Shown here piece after piece: positions 1 to 7,094 of a DNA stretch of 17,477 nt. Position 1 is the stretch's first letter. Every line of letters begins with the position of its first letter. The stretch is from Bacteroidota bacterium (lineage in GTDB: Bacteria; Bacteroidota; Bacteroidia; Flavobacteriales_D; Crocinitomicaceae): contig JAHKAT010000231.1 in NCBI GenBank assembly GCA_018825925.1, positions 1-17,477 on the forward strand, written 5' to 3'. The position numbers and the translations under genes are program-made. Under the pieces are notes generated by a model. The model was given only the letters and a program-made list of their open reading frames with translations. It was not told the DNA's origin and did no database searches.

Positions 1-35
1 AAAAATAAAAAAGCCTCCGAACAATTCGAAGGCTT
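1..35 (-). terminator. Intrinsic terminator closing the L28-L33-DUF4295 unit
   Basis: On the minus strand an 11-bp stem (35-25 paired with 21-11, including one G-U wobble) has a 3-base loop and is followed by a T-rich tract at 10-1. It begins about 22 bases after the DUF4295 stop codon. The stem plus T-tract is visible directly; termination here is inferred. It would separate this unit from whatever lies beyond position 1. Confidence 0.85.
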
Positions 36-57
36 AATACGGGTTAAAGAACAAAAA

Positions 58-216
58 TTATTTTTGAGCAGAAAACCACTCTTTAACTTTGTCGTTGTGT
101 ACGATTTCTTGTTTGAAAGAATACGCACCAGTCTTATCAGACTTTGCCATTTTAATGACTTTTGTATGCTCTTTACCTCCACCTTTTTGAAGGGTTGCTA
201 CTACTTTCTTTGCCAT
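58..216 (-). CDS. DUF4295 family small basic protein
   Basis: This 52-residue protein begins MAKKVVATLQKGGGKEHTKV and ends EWFSAQK. It is Lys-rich and has no membrane segment. I recognise it as the DUF4295 family, small Bacteroidota proteins routinely encoded right after ribosomal proteins L28 and L33. The function is not established; the basic composition and constant ribosomal context suggest a ribosome- or RNA-associated role, which is inference. The start ATG lies 9 bases after the rpmG stop, so the three genes are probably co-transcribed, and a terminator follows about 22 bases after its own stop. No alternative start fits the family's MAKK beginning. Confidence 0.9.
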   Translation of the reverse strand: MAKKVVATLQKGGGKEHTKVIKMAKSDKTGAYSFKQEIVHNDKVKEWFSAQK

Positions 217-225
217 GTCTTCCTA

Positions 226-414
226 TTATTTAATTTCTTTGTGCATTGTATAACGCTTCAAAACCGGATTATATTTTTTAATCTCCATACGCTCTGGCGT
301 ATTTTTACGGTTTTTTGTAGTTATATATCGAGATGTTCCAGCCATTCCAGTTTCTTTGTGCTCTGTGCACTCCAAAATAACCTGAATTCTATTGCCTTTT
401 CCTTTCTTTGCCAT
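226..414 (-). CDS. rpmG: 50S ribosomal protein L33
   Basis: The 62-residue product matches L33: an N-terminal MAKKGKGNRIQVILECTEHK, then the TSRYITTKNRKNTPERMEIKKYNP core and a short basic tail. L33 is a small large-subunit protein near the E site. The zinc-ribbon form carries two CxxC pairs; this protein has a single Cys (residue 16), so it is the zinc-independent C-minus type. It sits 42 bases after rpmB and 9 bases before DUF4295, the usual Bacteroidota order. The start is set by the conserved MAKK N-terminus. Length is normal for the family. Confidence 0.97.
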   Translation of the reverse strand: MAKKGKGNRIQVILECTEHKETGMAGTSRYITTKNRKNTPERMEIKKYNPVLKRYTMHKEIK

Positions 415-456
415 TTTAATTCGTGTTTGAATACCGTTTCACAACGGGTGAATTCT

Positions 457-693
457 TTATTTAATAAAACCTTTAGTTCGAGCGTCTTTCAAACAAGCTG
501 AAATTCCTTTCTTGTTGATTGTTCTCAACGCTGAAGCTGAAATTTTCAATGTGATGTAATTATCCTCTTCCGGGATGTAAAATTTCTTCACCATCAAATT
601 TGGAAGGAATTTTCTTTTTGTTTTGCGATTTGAGTGAGAAACATTGTTTCCAACCATTACCGACTTACCTGTTATTTGACAAACTCGTGACAT
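457..693 (-). CDS. rpmB: 50S ribosomal protein L28
   Basis: The 78-residue product starts MSRVCQITGKSVMVGNNVSH and continues with SNRKTKRKFLPNL, the hallmark of L28, then the KISASALRTINKKG segment typical of Bacteroidota homologues. L28 is a large-subunit protein. Length is the usual one for this phylum. It follows cinA after a 67-base gap that holds a plausible promoter, and it precedes rpmG by 42 bases, so rpmB is likely the first gene of an rpmB-rpmG-DUF4295 unit that can also be read through from cinA. Confidence 0.97.
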   Translation of the reverse strand: MSRVCQITGKSVMVGNNVSHSNRKTKRKFLPNLMVKKFYIPEEDNYITLKISASALRTINKKGISACLKDARTKGFIK

Positions 694-728
694 TCTATTT
701 TGTGTTTTCCTTGTTCTAAAAGCGGGTG

Positions 729-759
729 CAAAGAAAGGTATTTTTTCCTAAATACACAA
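729..759 (-). promoter_or_regulatory. Candidate promoter for rpmB-rpmG-DUF4295
   Basis: In the cinA-rpmB gap the minus strand has TTG (759-757), a 20-base spacer, and TTTCTTTG (736-729), one mismatch from the Bacteroidota -7 consensus TAnnTTTG. It is followed by CA. The predicted mRNA would begin about 30 bases before the rpmB ATG. The motif is visible but imperfect, so activity is inference. Confidence 0.4.
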
Positions 760-760
760 G

Positions 761-2020
761 TCAATCGATTTTTTTTTCAAAACTTATTCCTTGCAATTGG
801 CAGCGAACCAAATTCATAGCCGATAAAGCTGTCATGTGTATATTTCTCTCTCTATTGTCTCCAAAGCGAAATAGCTTTAAAACTACTTCGTCTTTTGTGG
901 CTACGGCAATCCATACAGATCCAACGGGCTTATCCTCTGTTCCTCCGTCTGGACCTGCAATTCCCGATGTTGCAATACAGACATCAACCCCCAGTTTTAG
1001 TCGCCCATTGGTAGCCATTTGTCGTATTATTTCTTCACTTACTGCTCCGTGTTTTAATAAATCTTCTTGGTTAACCCCGACTAATTTTACTTTTTGGTCA
1101 TAACTATATGCAATAATTCCTCCTTCAAAATAAACGGACGAACCGGGGATAGAAACTATTTGTTCGGCGATATGACCACCGGTACAACTTTCTATAGTTC
1201 CAATGGTCATTTTGTTTTTTTTCAATAAATCGCCCACAAATTCAAAAATCGATTTTTCACCAATACAATATGCATTCCTTGGTAATTCTTCAAAAACTTC
1301 GGTTAGTAAATTTTGTATTTCTGTTGCGTCCTTCTTTCCTTGATTCGAGGTAATCCTCAATCGCACTAAACCTGGCGAGGGTAAATAGGCCAAGCCAAAA
1401 CCTCGGTCCCTTACCTTTGTTTCCCAATCCTTGAATTGCTCAGCCAGAAAGGATTCACCTATACCTTGCGTCATCAGTGTTTGATGATAAATTTCGCTGA
1501 GTTCAAAATGATCTTTTAACTTTGGAAATACCTCATCCATCATTATTCCTTTCATTTCGTAAGGAACACCTGGCATGCTAATTATGACACAGCCATCTTT
1601 CTCAAACCACATTCCACAGGCTGTTCCATGGTAATTGTGTAAAACAGTACAATCTTTTGGAAGTGCGGCTTGCTGTACATTAACGTCCAACATTTCTCTA
1701 CCGCGCTTTGCAAAAAACTCTTCGATTCTAACCAAAACTTCAGGAACAATCTCAAGTTCAGTATTGAAATATTTTGTCAGCGTATGCTTGGTTAAATCAT
1801 CTTTGGTCGGCCCTAAACCTCCTGTCATTAAAATTAAACCAACTTTAGTGCGCAGTTGGTCAATAGCCGTTATAATTTCCTCAGGGTCGTCTGCAATTGC
1901 CCAACTGGCATAAACAGGGATACCCCGAGATGACAATTCCTTGCCCAACCATGCTGCATTGGTGTTGACGGTTTGACCGATTAATAATTCATCACCGATC
2001 GAAATTATAGCTGCTTTCAT
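761..2020 (-). CDS. cinA: CinA family protein (nicotinamide-nucleotide amidohydrolase PncC / ADP-ribose pyrophosphatase type)
   Basis: The 419-residue protein has the full two-domain CinA plan. The N-terminal molybdopterin-binding-like domain (about 1-170) shows GDELLIGQTVNTN near residue 9 and MTGGLGPTKDD near 65. The C-terminal PncC-type amidase domain (about 255-410) shows ESCTGG at 277-282, with the likely nucleophilic Ser278, and SGIAGPDGGTEDKPVG near 352. The family cleaves nicotinamide mononucleotide to nicotinate mononucleotide in NAD recycling, and some members hydrolyse ADP-ribose; the competence name is historical. It is cytosolic, with no signal peptide. It is followed by the L28 unit, as in many Bacteroidota. 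A perfect TAnnTTTG box lies 7 bases before the ATG. Confidence 0.95.
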   Translation of the reverse strand: MKAAIISIGDELLIGQTVNTNAAWLGKELSSRGIPVYASWAIADDPEEIITAIDQLRTKVGLILMTGGLGPTKDDLTKHTLTKYFNTELEIVPEVLVRIEEFFAKRGREMLDVNVQQAALPKDCTVLHNYHGTACGMWFEKDGCVIISMPGVPYEMKGIMMDEVFPKLKDHFELSEIYHQTLMTQGIGESFLAEQFKDWETKVRDRGFGLAYLPSPGLVRLRITSNQGKKDATEIQNLLTEVFEELPRNAYCIGEKSIFEFVGDLLKKNKMTIGTIESCTGGHIAEQIVSIPGSSVYFEGGIIAYSYDQKVKLVGVNQEDLLKHGAVSEEIIRQMATNGRLKLGVDVCIATSGIAGPDGGTEDKPVGSVWIAVATKDEVVLKLFRFGDNRERNIHMTALSAMNLVRCQLQGISFEKKID

Positions 2021-2027
2021 ATATCTA

Positions 2028-2035
2028 CAAAACTA
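2028..2035 (-). promoter_or_regulatory. Candidate -7 promoter box for cinA
   Basis: The minus strand reads TAGTTTTG, a perfect TAnnTTTG, 7 bases before the cinA ATG. Upstream, the nearest TTG is 24 bases away, longer than the usual 19-20, so the -33 element is doubtful. If used, the mRNA leader would be only about 3-4 bases. Confidence 0.4.
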
Positions 2036-2172
2036 AGATTTTGTTCGTTTTATGGTCTCCAATTCTAGTAACATTCTATCTTCCAATATTAACAGGAGCC
2101 TAAACTGTAGATAATTTATGTAATACAACGAATTTCTTTTTTGACTTTTCATTAAAATTATGAATAATCTGC

Positions 2173-2180
2173 TAATTTTG
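2173..2180 (+). promoter_or_regulatory. Candidate -7 promoter box for the lipoprotein pair
   Basis: TAATTTTG is a perfect TAnnTTTG and ends 21 bases before the ATG at 2202. The TTG at 2141 is 29 bases upstream, too far for an ordinary -33 element. The box lies downstream of the possible earlier ATG at 2160, so if it is used the longer start cannot be translated from this transcript. Confidence 0.35.
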
Positions 2181-2201
2181 ATTCTATATTATACCAACCT
2201 C

Positions 2202-2870
2202 ATGCTGAAAAATATAAATACACTACTCTTCATCTCCTTGATTACAATGACTTTTAATGGTTGCAAAAAAGGAGAAAACGACCCCTCATTTTCTTTACTT
2301 AGTCGCAAAGCTAGATTGACCGGTCAATGGGAAATGACGACCATGGAGTCAACCGTAGTAACCTCAAAAACTGGCTCAAATAACATTTCTACGACCACAC
2401 AAAGTTTTGCAGATGGAAAATTGACTACCACCTATACCGATACGAATGGTACTCAAACACTTACACGCCGATATGTGACCAATTATGAATTTCAGAAAAA
2501 TGGAAAATTCAACATTTTAATAGAAGATTATTATGAAACTGGTACTAAAAGAACTGAACAAAACATTGCTGGTACTTGGTTTTTTAATACTAAGAATAAA
2601 GAGTTAGAGCAAAAAAACAAGGAATTTGTTTCCATGAATATTACGAGCAATAAAACCATCTCTTATTATGAAAATGGCACTGCTTTTAATATTGATCTCA
2701 ATGCGAATTTTGGCTTGTCTGAACTTTCATCCATTCAATTGAATCGACTGACCAATAAAGAACTCATTTTAACATTAGACGAAGCCATTAGCACTCAATT
2801 TGGAACAGGAAATAATGCAAGTACCTCTTTTCATACAAAAATTGGTGTACAAACTTTTACTAAAAAATAA
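2202..2870 (+). CDS. Putative outer-membrane lipoprotein, tandem paralogue 1
   Basis: From the ATG at 2202 the product has 222 residues with a lipoprotein signal peptide: Lys3, a hydrophobic stretch 7-19, and a lipobox-like FNGC ending at Cys21. The mature protein begins CKKGENDP and continues with LSRKARLTGQWEM, then a Ser/Thr-rich region with beta-strand-like patterns (YEFQKNGKF, IAGTWFF). This layout recalls the small lipocalin-like lipoproteins common in Flavobacteriia, but I cannot name a family with certainty. An ATG at 2160 would add 14 hydrophobic residues before a normal signal peptide, so I prefer 2202. It shares clear blocks with the next gene, which starts 2 bases after its stop, so the two form an operon. 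Function unknown. Confidence 0.75.
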   Translation: MLKNINTLLFISLITMTFNGCKKGENDPSFSLLSRKARLTGQWEMTTMESTVVTSKTGSNNISTTTQSFADGKLTTTYTDTNGTQTLTRRYVTNYEFQKNGKFNILIEDYYETGTKRTEQNIAGTWFFNTKNKELEQKNKEFVSMNITSNKTISYYENGTAFNIDLNANFGLSELSSIQLNRLTNKELILTLDEAISTQFGTGNNASTSFHTKIGVQTFTKK

Positions 2871-2872
2871 AC

Positions 2873-3469
2873 ATGAAAACATCATCACTTCTTATAAATA
2901 GTACTTTATTTCTTTTGCTCACCTTTGTTTTTATTGGATGTAAAAAAGGCGAGGATGATCCGTTTGTATCCCTTCGCTCCAGAAAAGCAAGAGTAACTGG
3001 TTCTTTTGAGACTACTGGATTGGAATATAAATTTCAAGATAGCTCTTTTATTTTTACCGCTAGTTTGGTAGATGGTAAACTTCGTTTTACTGAATCCGAA
3101 GACGGTCAAGTAAACTCAGGCACTGTTCCCTATTCGAGTAGATATTTATTTGAAAAAGACGGTAAATATTCCATTCGTACAATAACTGGAGATGACACCG
3201 CTGCCATAGAAGGTTCTTGGGCGTTTTTAGGTAAAAATGGTGAACAAGACCTTAAGAATAAAGAAGCCTTGGTACTTACTGAAACAAGTATTACCACCGG
3301 GTCGGGTAATCTCTTTTTTAGCACAATAACTACAAACGGACGCACTAGTGACGTTTTTCGCTTACTACAATTGAAAGAGAAAGAAATCGTAATGACCCAA
3401 AAATACGAAGGGATTTACGATCAAATAAAATTTGAGAAAACAATCACCTTACAGAAAATGAAAGAGTAA
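2873..3469 (+). CDS. Putative outer-membrane lipoprotein, tandem paralogue 2
   Basis: The 198-residue product has a clear lipoprotein signal peptide: a Lys near the N-terminus, a hydrophobic core 11-21, and lipobox FIGC with the acylated Cys at 23. The mature start CKKGEDDPFVSLRSRKARVTG parallels the upstream gene's CKKGENDP and LSRKARLTG. Later blocks also match (YLFEKDGKY against YEFQKNGKF; IEGSWAFLGKNGE against IAGTWFFNTKNKE). The pair is therefore a tandem duplication that has diverged strongly. Acidic residues shortly after the Cys recall surface-export signals of Bacteroidota lipoproteins, but the fit is loose. The gene ends the plus-strand unit and is followed by a terminator about 100 bases on. 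Function unknown. Confidence 0.8.
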   Translation: MKTSSLLINSTLFLLLTFVFIGCKKGEDDPFVSLRSRKARVTGSFETTGLEYKFQDSSFIFTASLVDGKLRFTESEDGQVNSGTVPYSSRYLFEKDGKYSIRTITGDDTAAIEGSWAFLGKNGEQDLKNKEALVLTETSITTGSGNLFFSTITTNGRTSDVFRLLQLKEKEIVMTQKYEGIYDQIKFEKTITLQKMKE

Positions 3470-3571
3470 AAGCCAAAACAAATAATTTCTTTGAAAAAGG
3501 CAACAGTTGGATTTAAATAATGGCAACACCTGACCATAAACAGAAGTAATCCACTCAATATCAACAAAAAC

Positions 3572-3598
3572 AGGTTAGTCGCTGGCTGGCCTTTTTTT
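3572..3598 (+). terminator. Intrinsic terminator of the lipoprotein pair
   Basis: AGGTTAG (3572-3578) pairs with CTGGCCT (3586-3592), 7 bp including two G-U wobbles, with a 7-base loop, followed by a run of seven T (3592-3598). On the other strand the wobbles become C-A mismatches, so it should act only on plus-strand transcripts. The T-run touches the stop codon of the convergent methyltransferase gene. Confidence 0.6.
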
Positions 3599-5027
3599 AT
3601 GCCTTTAATTTGAATTTCGCTATGGATTCAATATGCCCGGTGTGAGGAAACTGGTCCACCAAACTAATTTTCTCCAAGCTATAACCTGCTTTAACCAGCG
3701 TATCAGCGTCTCTTGCTTGAGTAGATGGATTACAACTGATATAAACGATATTTGTTGCACCTAGATCAATTACCTTTAGCAAGGTTTTAGGGGCAATACC
3801 TGCCCTTGGAGGATCCAGAATGATTGTTCCTATTTTTCCTTGGAATTCGGGGTGTTCTCTTAAGAATTTCCCGACGTCGGCCGCGTAAAAATCGATTCCT
3901 TCAATTCCATTTCTTTCCGCATTTTTTCGTGCATCTATGATCGCTTCCTCCACTATATCTACTCCAACAATCGAAACATCAACTTTTCTTGTCGTTAATA
4001 TTTGACCAATAGTTCCTGTGCCACAAAACAAATCCATCACTATTTCATCGGGATTCAATGGTTCTTCAAAAACATAATCCAAGGCCTTGTTGTACAAAAG
4101 TTCCGCACATTTTGGATTGGTTTGAAAGAAACTTTCCATGGAGATTTCAAACTTCAAACCGAGTAACTTCTCCTCTATTTTCGGTTCGCCAAAAAGCAAG
4201 GTTGATGAACCATTTTCAATTTTTGCTCGATCGGCAACATTGTCGTTAACAGTATGCCATAAACCAGCTATTCTACCAGGTAATAATTCTTTTACAAAAG
4301 CAGCAAATTGGTTGGCATCAAAGTTTTCAATACCTTCTGACGAAGTGACTAAGTTGAGCAACAAAGCATTTTCGGCAAAACTCTTACGAACCACAATATG
4401 GCGGAAAAACCCTTTTTTCTGTGGTGGATGCCAAGCAGGTAACTGTGTGTTTTGAAGATAAAGTCGAATTTCTTTTAATTTGGTTTCCCATTCCAAATCA
4501 AACAAACCACTTGCTTTGTCCAAGCTTTCAACCTTCCACCAAGTACCTCTTCGTTTGAACCCCAAAGCAAAAGCCTCATCTTTTTCTTCGCCAGTATGAA
4601 TATCGTGCTCGATGCAGGAAAAACTGTATTCCATTTTATTTCTGTAATAAAAATGGTCGGGGGAACTGACTAATTCGTCAAATTTTTCAGAAATATCTTG
4701 AATTCCAGACAAACGACGAAAGGTTTCAAGAGTACTTTTTTTCTTTTCACTTTCTTGAATTTCAACCGGAACATAAATAAACGGACCACCAGAGATTTCT
4801 TGAAAGTTGGAAACAAGCTCTAAATCACTTCGCTCGATAACGTCTATCAGTTTAGCCTCGGCATATTTCTTTTTTTTCTTTTCTATGCGTGCACGAACCG
4901 TTTGTCCTGGGAAAGAATTATCTACAAAAACGATGTAATCTCCATTTTCTGTTGGAATCTTCGCAATTCCACGTCCGCCAAATGCATATTCAACGATTTT
5001 TAATTCAATAACTTCTCCGCGGTTCAT
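3597..5027 (-). CDS. rlmD: RlmD/RumA-family RNA (uracil-5-)-methyltransferase lacking the Fe-S cysteines
   Basis: The 476-residue protein has an N-terminal TRAM domain (about 1-62), a central region with HFYYRNKMEYSFS at 125-137, FFQTNP at 300-305, and a C-terminal SAM-dependent methyltransferase domain: DLFCGTGTIGQ (332-342), DPPRAG (405-410), SCNP with catalytic Cys432, and HIES with the likely general base Glu467. The family methylates C5 of uracil in rRNA or tRNA; RlmD acts on 23S U1939. The substrate here is inferred. Unusually, the segment around 78-95 has GGPFIYVPVEIQ where RlmD normally carries the three-Cys part of a [4Fe-4S] site. The ORF opens further upstream to 5078, but a canonical promoter sits inside that extension and the TRAM domain begins at this ATG. 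It follows the kelch gene by 64 bases. Confidence 0.9.
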   Translation of the reverse strand: MNRGEVIELKIVEYAFGGRGIAKIPTENGDYIVFVDNSFPGQTVRARIEKKKKKYAEAKLIDVIERSDLELVSNFQEISGGPFIYVPVEIQESEKKKSTLETFRRLSGIQDISEKFDELVSSPDHFYYRNKMEYSFSCIEHDIHTGEEKDEAFALGFKRRGTWWKVESLDKASGLFDLEWETKLKEIRLYLQNTQLPAWHPPQKKGFFRHIVVRKSFAENALLLNLVTSSEGIENFDANQFAAFVKELLPGRIAGLWHTVNDNVADRAKIENGSSTLLFGEPKIEEKLLGLKFEISMESFFQTNPKCAELLYNKALDYVFEEPLNPDEIVMDLFCGTGTIGQILTTRKVDVSIVGVDIVEEAIIDARKNAERNGIEGIDFYAADVGKFLREHPEFQGKIGTIILDPPRAGIAPKTLLKVIDLGATNIVYISCNPSTQARDADTLVKAGYSLEKISLVDQFPHTGHIESIAKFKLKA

Positions 5028-5043
5028 TTTATGAAATTTTGCC

Positions 5044-5073
5044 CAAAAGTACGGATAACATGGTAATCGCCAA
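5044..5073 (-). promoter_or_regulatory. Canonical Bacteroidota promoter of the RlmD-family gene
   Basis: The minus strand has TTG (5073-5071), a spacer of exactly 19 bases, and TACTTTTG (5051-5044), a perfect -33/-7 pair. Transcription would begin near 5038-5040, leaving a leader of about 10-13 bases before the ATG at 5027. This excludes the in-frame ATG at 5078 as the start for this transcript. Confidence 0.7.
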
Positions 5074-5091
5074 TGCATCCTCAGAACTTCG

Positions 5092-6282
5092 TCAGCGGAC
5101 TAAAACCGACAAGCTTTTTTTAGGGTTTTCTAGTTCCGATATCCAGAACCATCCTTTTTGAGTCATTTCCACCGCGACAACACCCTCTTCGGGTATCAAA
5201 ATCTGCATGAAGGTCTTCCCTACCACATCAGTTACAACCAATGTAGTCTTTGGTTTTCCTTTTACGACAAGCAAACCATCGGTTGGGTTCGGATAAATAA
5301 AAAGATTGTTTTGCAGGATCTCACTTGTAAATCTCATCAAGCTATTGGTTCGTTGATAATCCTCCTTTATTCCAGAAACACTATATAAATGATTTTCTAT
5401 TGAAAAAGTACTAGAGCCTTTTATAGGTCCAATGGGTGAATCAGAAGTTTTTATCCAATGTTCATTTTCATTTAAGATATACACCTCTTTGGAAAATTGA
5501 TTCGACTCATTTATTCCGCCAATGACCATTCCAACGCTTGAGTTGCCTATTCCCTCTGCGTATTCTAATTCTCCACCTGGAAAAGTATCAATTGCCTTCC
5601 AAGTTGAAGTAAGTACTTGAAAGCTATAAAAATCACTATAAATGGTTTTGTTTGCGTTTTGATCTACAGAATACCCCAAGCCTACATACGCTTTTTCGCC
5701 GATTGTGAAAAAAGCCGATTCACGGCGCTCATGACCTCCAAAATCTGGCAATTGTGTCCATGTATCATCCTTTGGATTGTACCTCCAGAAATCTTTAAAA
5801 AAACCAACTCCATTCGTCCCTGTACCCAAGTACCCATTCCCCAGAACAGCAAATGCTGCCATCGACCAACGCGGGGCGCCAGGAAAGTCATTTAATTTTT
5901 TCCATGAATCAGAGCTTGCCGTATATTCCCAAACATCCTTTAAGATTGTTCCATTCGGCTCAATTCCACCAACAATATAGGCTAAATCATTGATCACAAA
6001 TCGTCCAGCATATTGCCTTGCAGGACCTGGAAAGTCATTTAATTTTAGCCAACTATTCTCGTCAACTGAATAGCGAAAAACGAAATTTGATTCTTGGAAA
6101 CCGCCATTGTTACCCGTGGTTAAAAACCCATGTTTCCCTATAGAAAAAGCAATTGCATCATCCTTTCCTAACCCCGGATAGGGAGACATTATTTGCCATT
6201 GAGATAGCAAAGTAATTGGCGAGAATAAAAACAGAAAAACGAATTTCTTTTTCAATGAAAACGCTCTTAAAAGGTTCTTCAT
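5092..6282 (-). CDS. Secreted kelch-repeat protein with T9SS C-terminal sorting domain
   Basis: The 396-residue protein starts with a Sec signal peptide (basic 1-13, hydrophobic 14-26, probable cleavage before Gln28). Residues 29 to about 318 hold six kelch-like repeats, each ending near a Trp or aromatic-rich F/V-Y block (SVDENSW, TASSDSW, NPKDDTW, QVLTSTW, NENEHW) and each new repeat opening with a motif like LNDFPG; six repeats predict a six-bladed beta-propeller. Residues about 327-396 form a type A T9SS sorting domain (FIYPNPTDG, then TDVVGK). The protein is therefore expected to cross the outer membrane through T9SS and be released or surface-attached. Propeller ligand unknown. It starts 35 bases after lpxA, so it could be read through from the lpx operon; a TTTATTTG near-match to the -7 box lies in that gap. 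Confidence 0.85.
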   Translation of the reverse strand: MKNLLRAFSLKKKFVFLFLFSPITLLSQWQIMSPYPGLGKDDAIAFSIGKHGFLTTGNNGGFQESNFVFRYSVDENSWLKLNDFPGPARQYAGRFVINDLAYIVGGIEPNGTILKDVWEYTASSDSWKKLNDFPGAPRWSMAAFAVLGNGYLGTGTNGVGFFKDFWRYNPKDDTWTQLPDFGGHERRESAFFTIGEKAYVGLGYSVDQNANKTIYSDFYSFQVLTSTWKAIDTFPGGELEYAEGIGNSSVGMVIGGINESNQFSKEVYILNENEHWIKTSDSPIGPIKGSSTFSIENHLYSVSGIKEDYQRTNSLMRFTSEILQNNLFIYPNPTDGLLVVKGKPKTTLVVTDVVGKTFMQILIPEEGVVAVEMTQKGWFWISELENPKKSLSVLVR

Positions 6283-6317
6283 GAGAATTTAAACGACAAA
6301 AAGTCAAATAAATTTCA

Positions 6318-7094
6318 TTAGATCATTCCACGAATGACTCCTTTGTCGGAAGACTTAATGAAATTCAATATTCCATCGCGGAGTTCGCACTGTTCAATAT
6401 TCTCTTTTACTTGCTCTAAGCCTTTTGAAATATTATTGTTTTGAACATAGATGATTCGGTAAATATCTTCTATCATTCGAACCTGTTCGTCGGTCATTCC
6501 TCGTCGTCTTAAACCAACCGAATTTACACCCGCAAAAGTCATAGGTTCACGTGCAGCTTTGATATACGGCGGGACATCCTTTCGAATTAAAGAAGCGCCA
6601 CCGATAAAGGTATGAGCACCTATATGCACAAATTGCTGAGCAGCAGCCTTTCCTTCAATGATTGCATAATCATCGATAGTTACGTGTCCCGAAAGCCCAA
6701 CGTAACTTGCTAAAATCACATGATCGCCAATTTGACAGTCATGTGCTACGTGGACATACGTCATTAGTAAGCAATGGCTACCTATTTTTGTCGACCATTT
6801 GTCAGCTGTGGCGCGATGGATCGTTACGTGTTCTCTAATCTTTGTGTAATCTCCAATTTCAACGGTAGTATTCTCCCCATCAAATTTCAAATCTTGTGGA
6901 ATTACACCTATTACAGCACCTGGAAATATTTCACAATGCTTGCCAATTCTTGTTCCCGGATAAATTGAAACATTGGAGTGAATGATAGTTCCTTCGCCAA
7001 TAATCACATCGTCGTAGATATGGGCAAACGGTTGAACTGTTACTGAAGCTGCAAGTTGGGCTCCTTCAGCGATATGGGCTAAAGGACTAATCAT
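6318..7094 (-). CDS. lpxA: Acyl-ACP--UDP-N-acetylglucosamine O-acyltransferase LpxA
   Basis: The 258-residue product is a left-handed beta-helix (hexapeptide repeats about 2-180) followed by a helical C-terminus, the length and plan of LpxA. It transfers a hydroxyacyl chain from ACP to the 3-OH of UDP-GlcNAc, the first step of lipid A synthesis, in the cytosol. The catalytic His lies in VHVAHDC (His118, equivalent to E. coli His125). GAHTFIGG and RKDVPPYIKA near 159-180 are typical. The ATG overlaps the lpxC-fabZ stop by ATGA, indicating translational coupling. Chain-length choice cannot be read reliably from sequence alone. Confidence 0.96.
   Translation of the reverse strand: MISPLAHIAEGAQLAASVTVQPFAHIYDDVIIGEGTIIHSNVSIYPGTRIGKHCEIFPGAVIGVIPQDLKFDGENTTVEIGDYTKIREHVTIHRATADKWSTKIGSHCLLMTYVHVAHDCQIGDHVILASYVGLSGHVTIDDYAIIEGKAAAQQFVHIGAHTFIGGASLIRKDVPPYIKAAREPMTFAGVNSVGLRRRGMTDEQVRMIEDIYRIIYVQNNNISKGLEQVKENIEQCELRDGILNFIKSSDKGVIRGMI

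Noticed and set aside
64..501. Plus-strand open frame of 145 codons across rpmB, rpmG and DUF4295
   Set aside because: Three recognised genes occupy the opposite strand; the Phe/Cys-rich translation is typical of a shadow frame.
726..1103. Plus-strand open frame of 125 codons opposite cinA
   Set aside because: It lies wholly within the rpmB-cinA region on the opposite strand, has Ser/Thr/Pro-rich low-complexity translation and no family likeness; cinA accounts for the sequence.
2160..2201. The ATG at 2160 as start of the first lipoprotein
   Set aside because: It would put a hydrophobic 14-residue extension before a complete lipoprotein signal peptide, and a perfect -7 box lies downstream of it.
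5881..6060. Two near-identical DNA segments (AAAGTCATTTAATTTT) as a mobile or regulatory repeat
   Set aside because: They encode the same LNDFPG motif in neighbouring kelch repeats and are explained by the protein.
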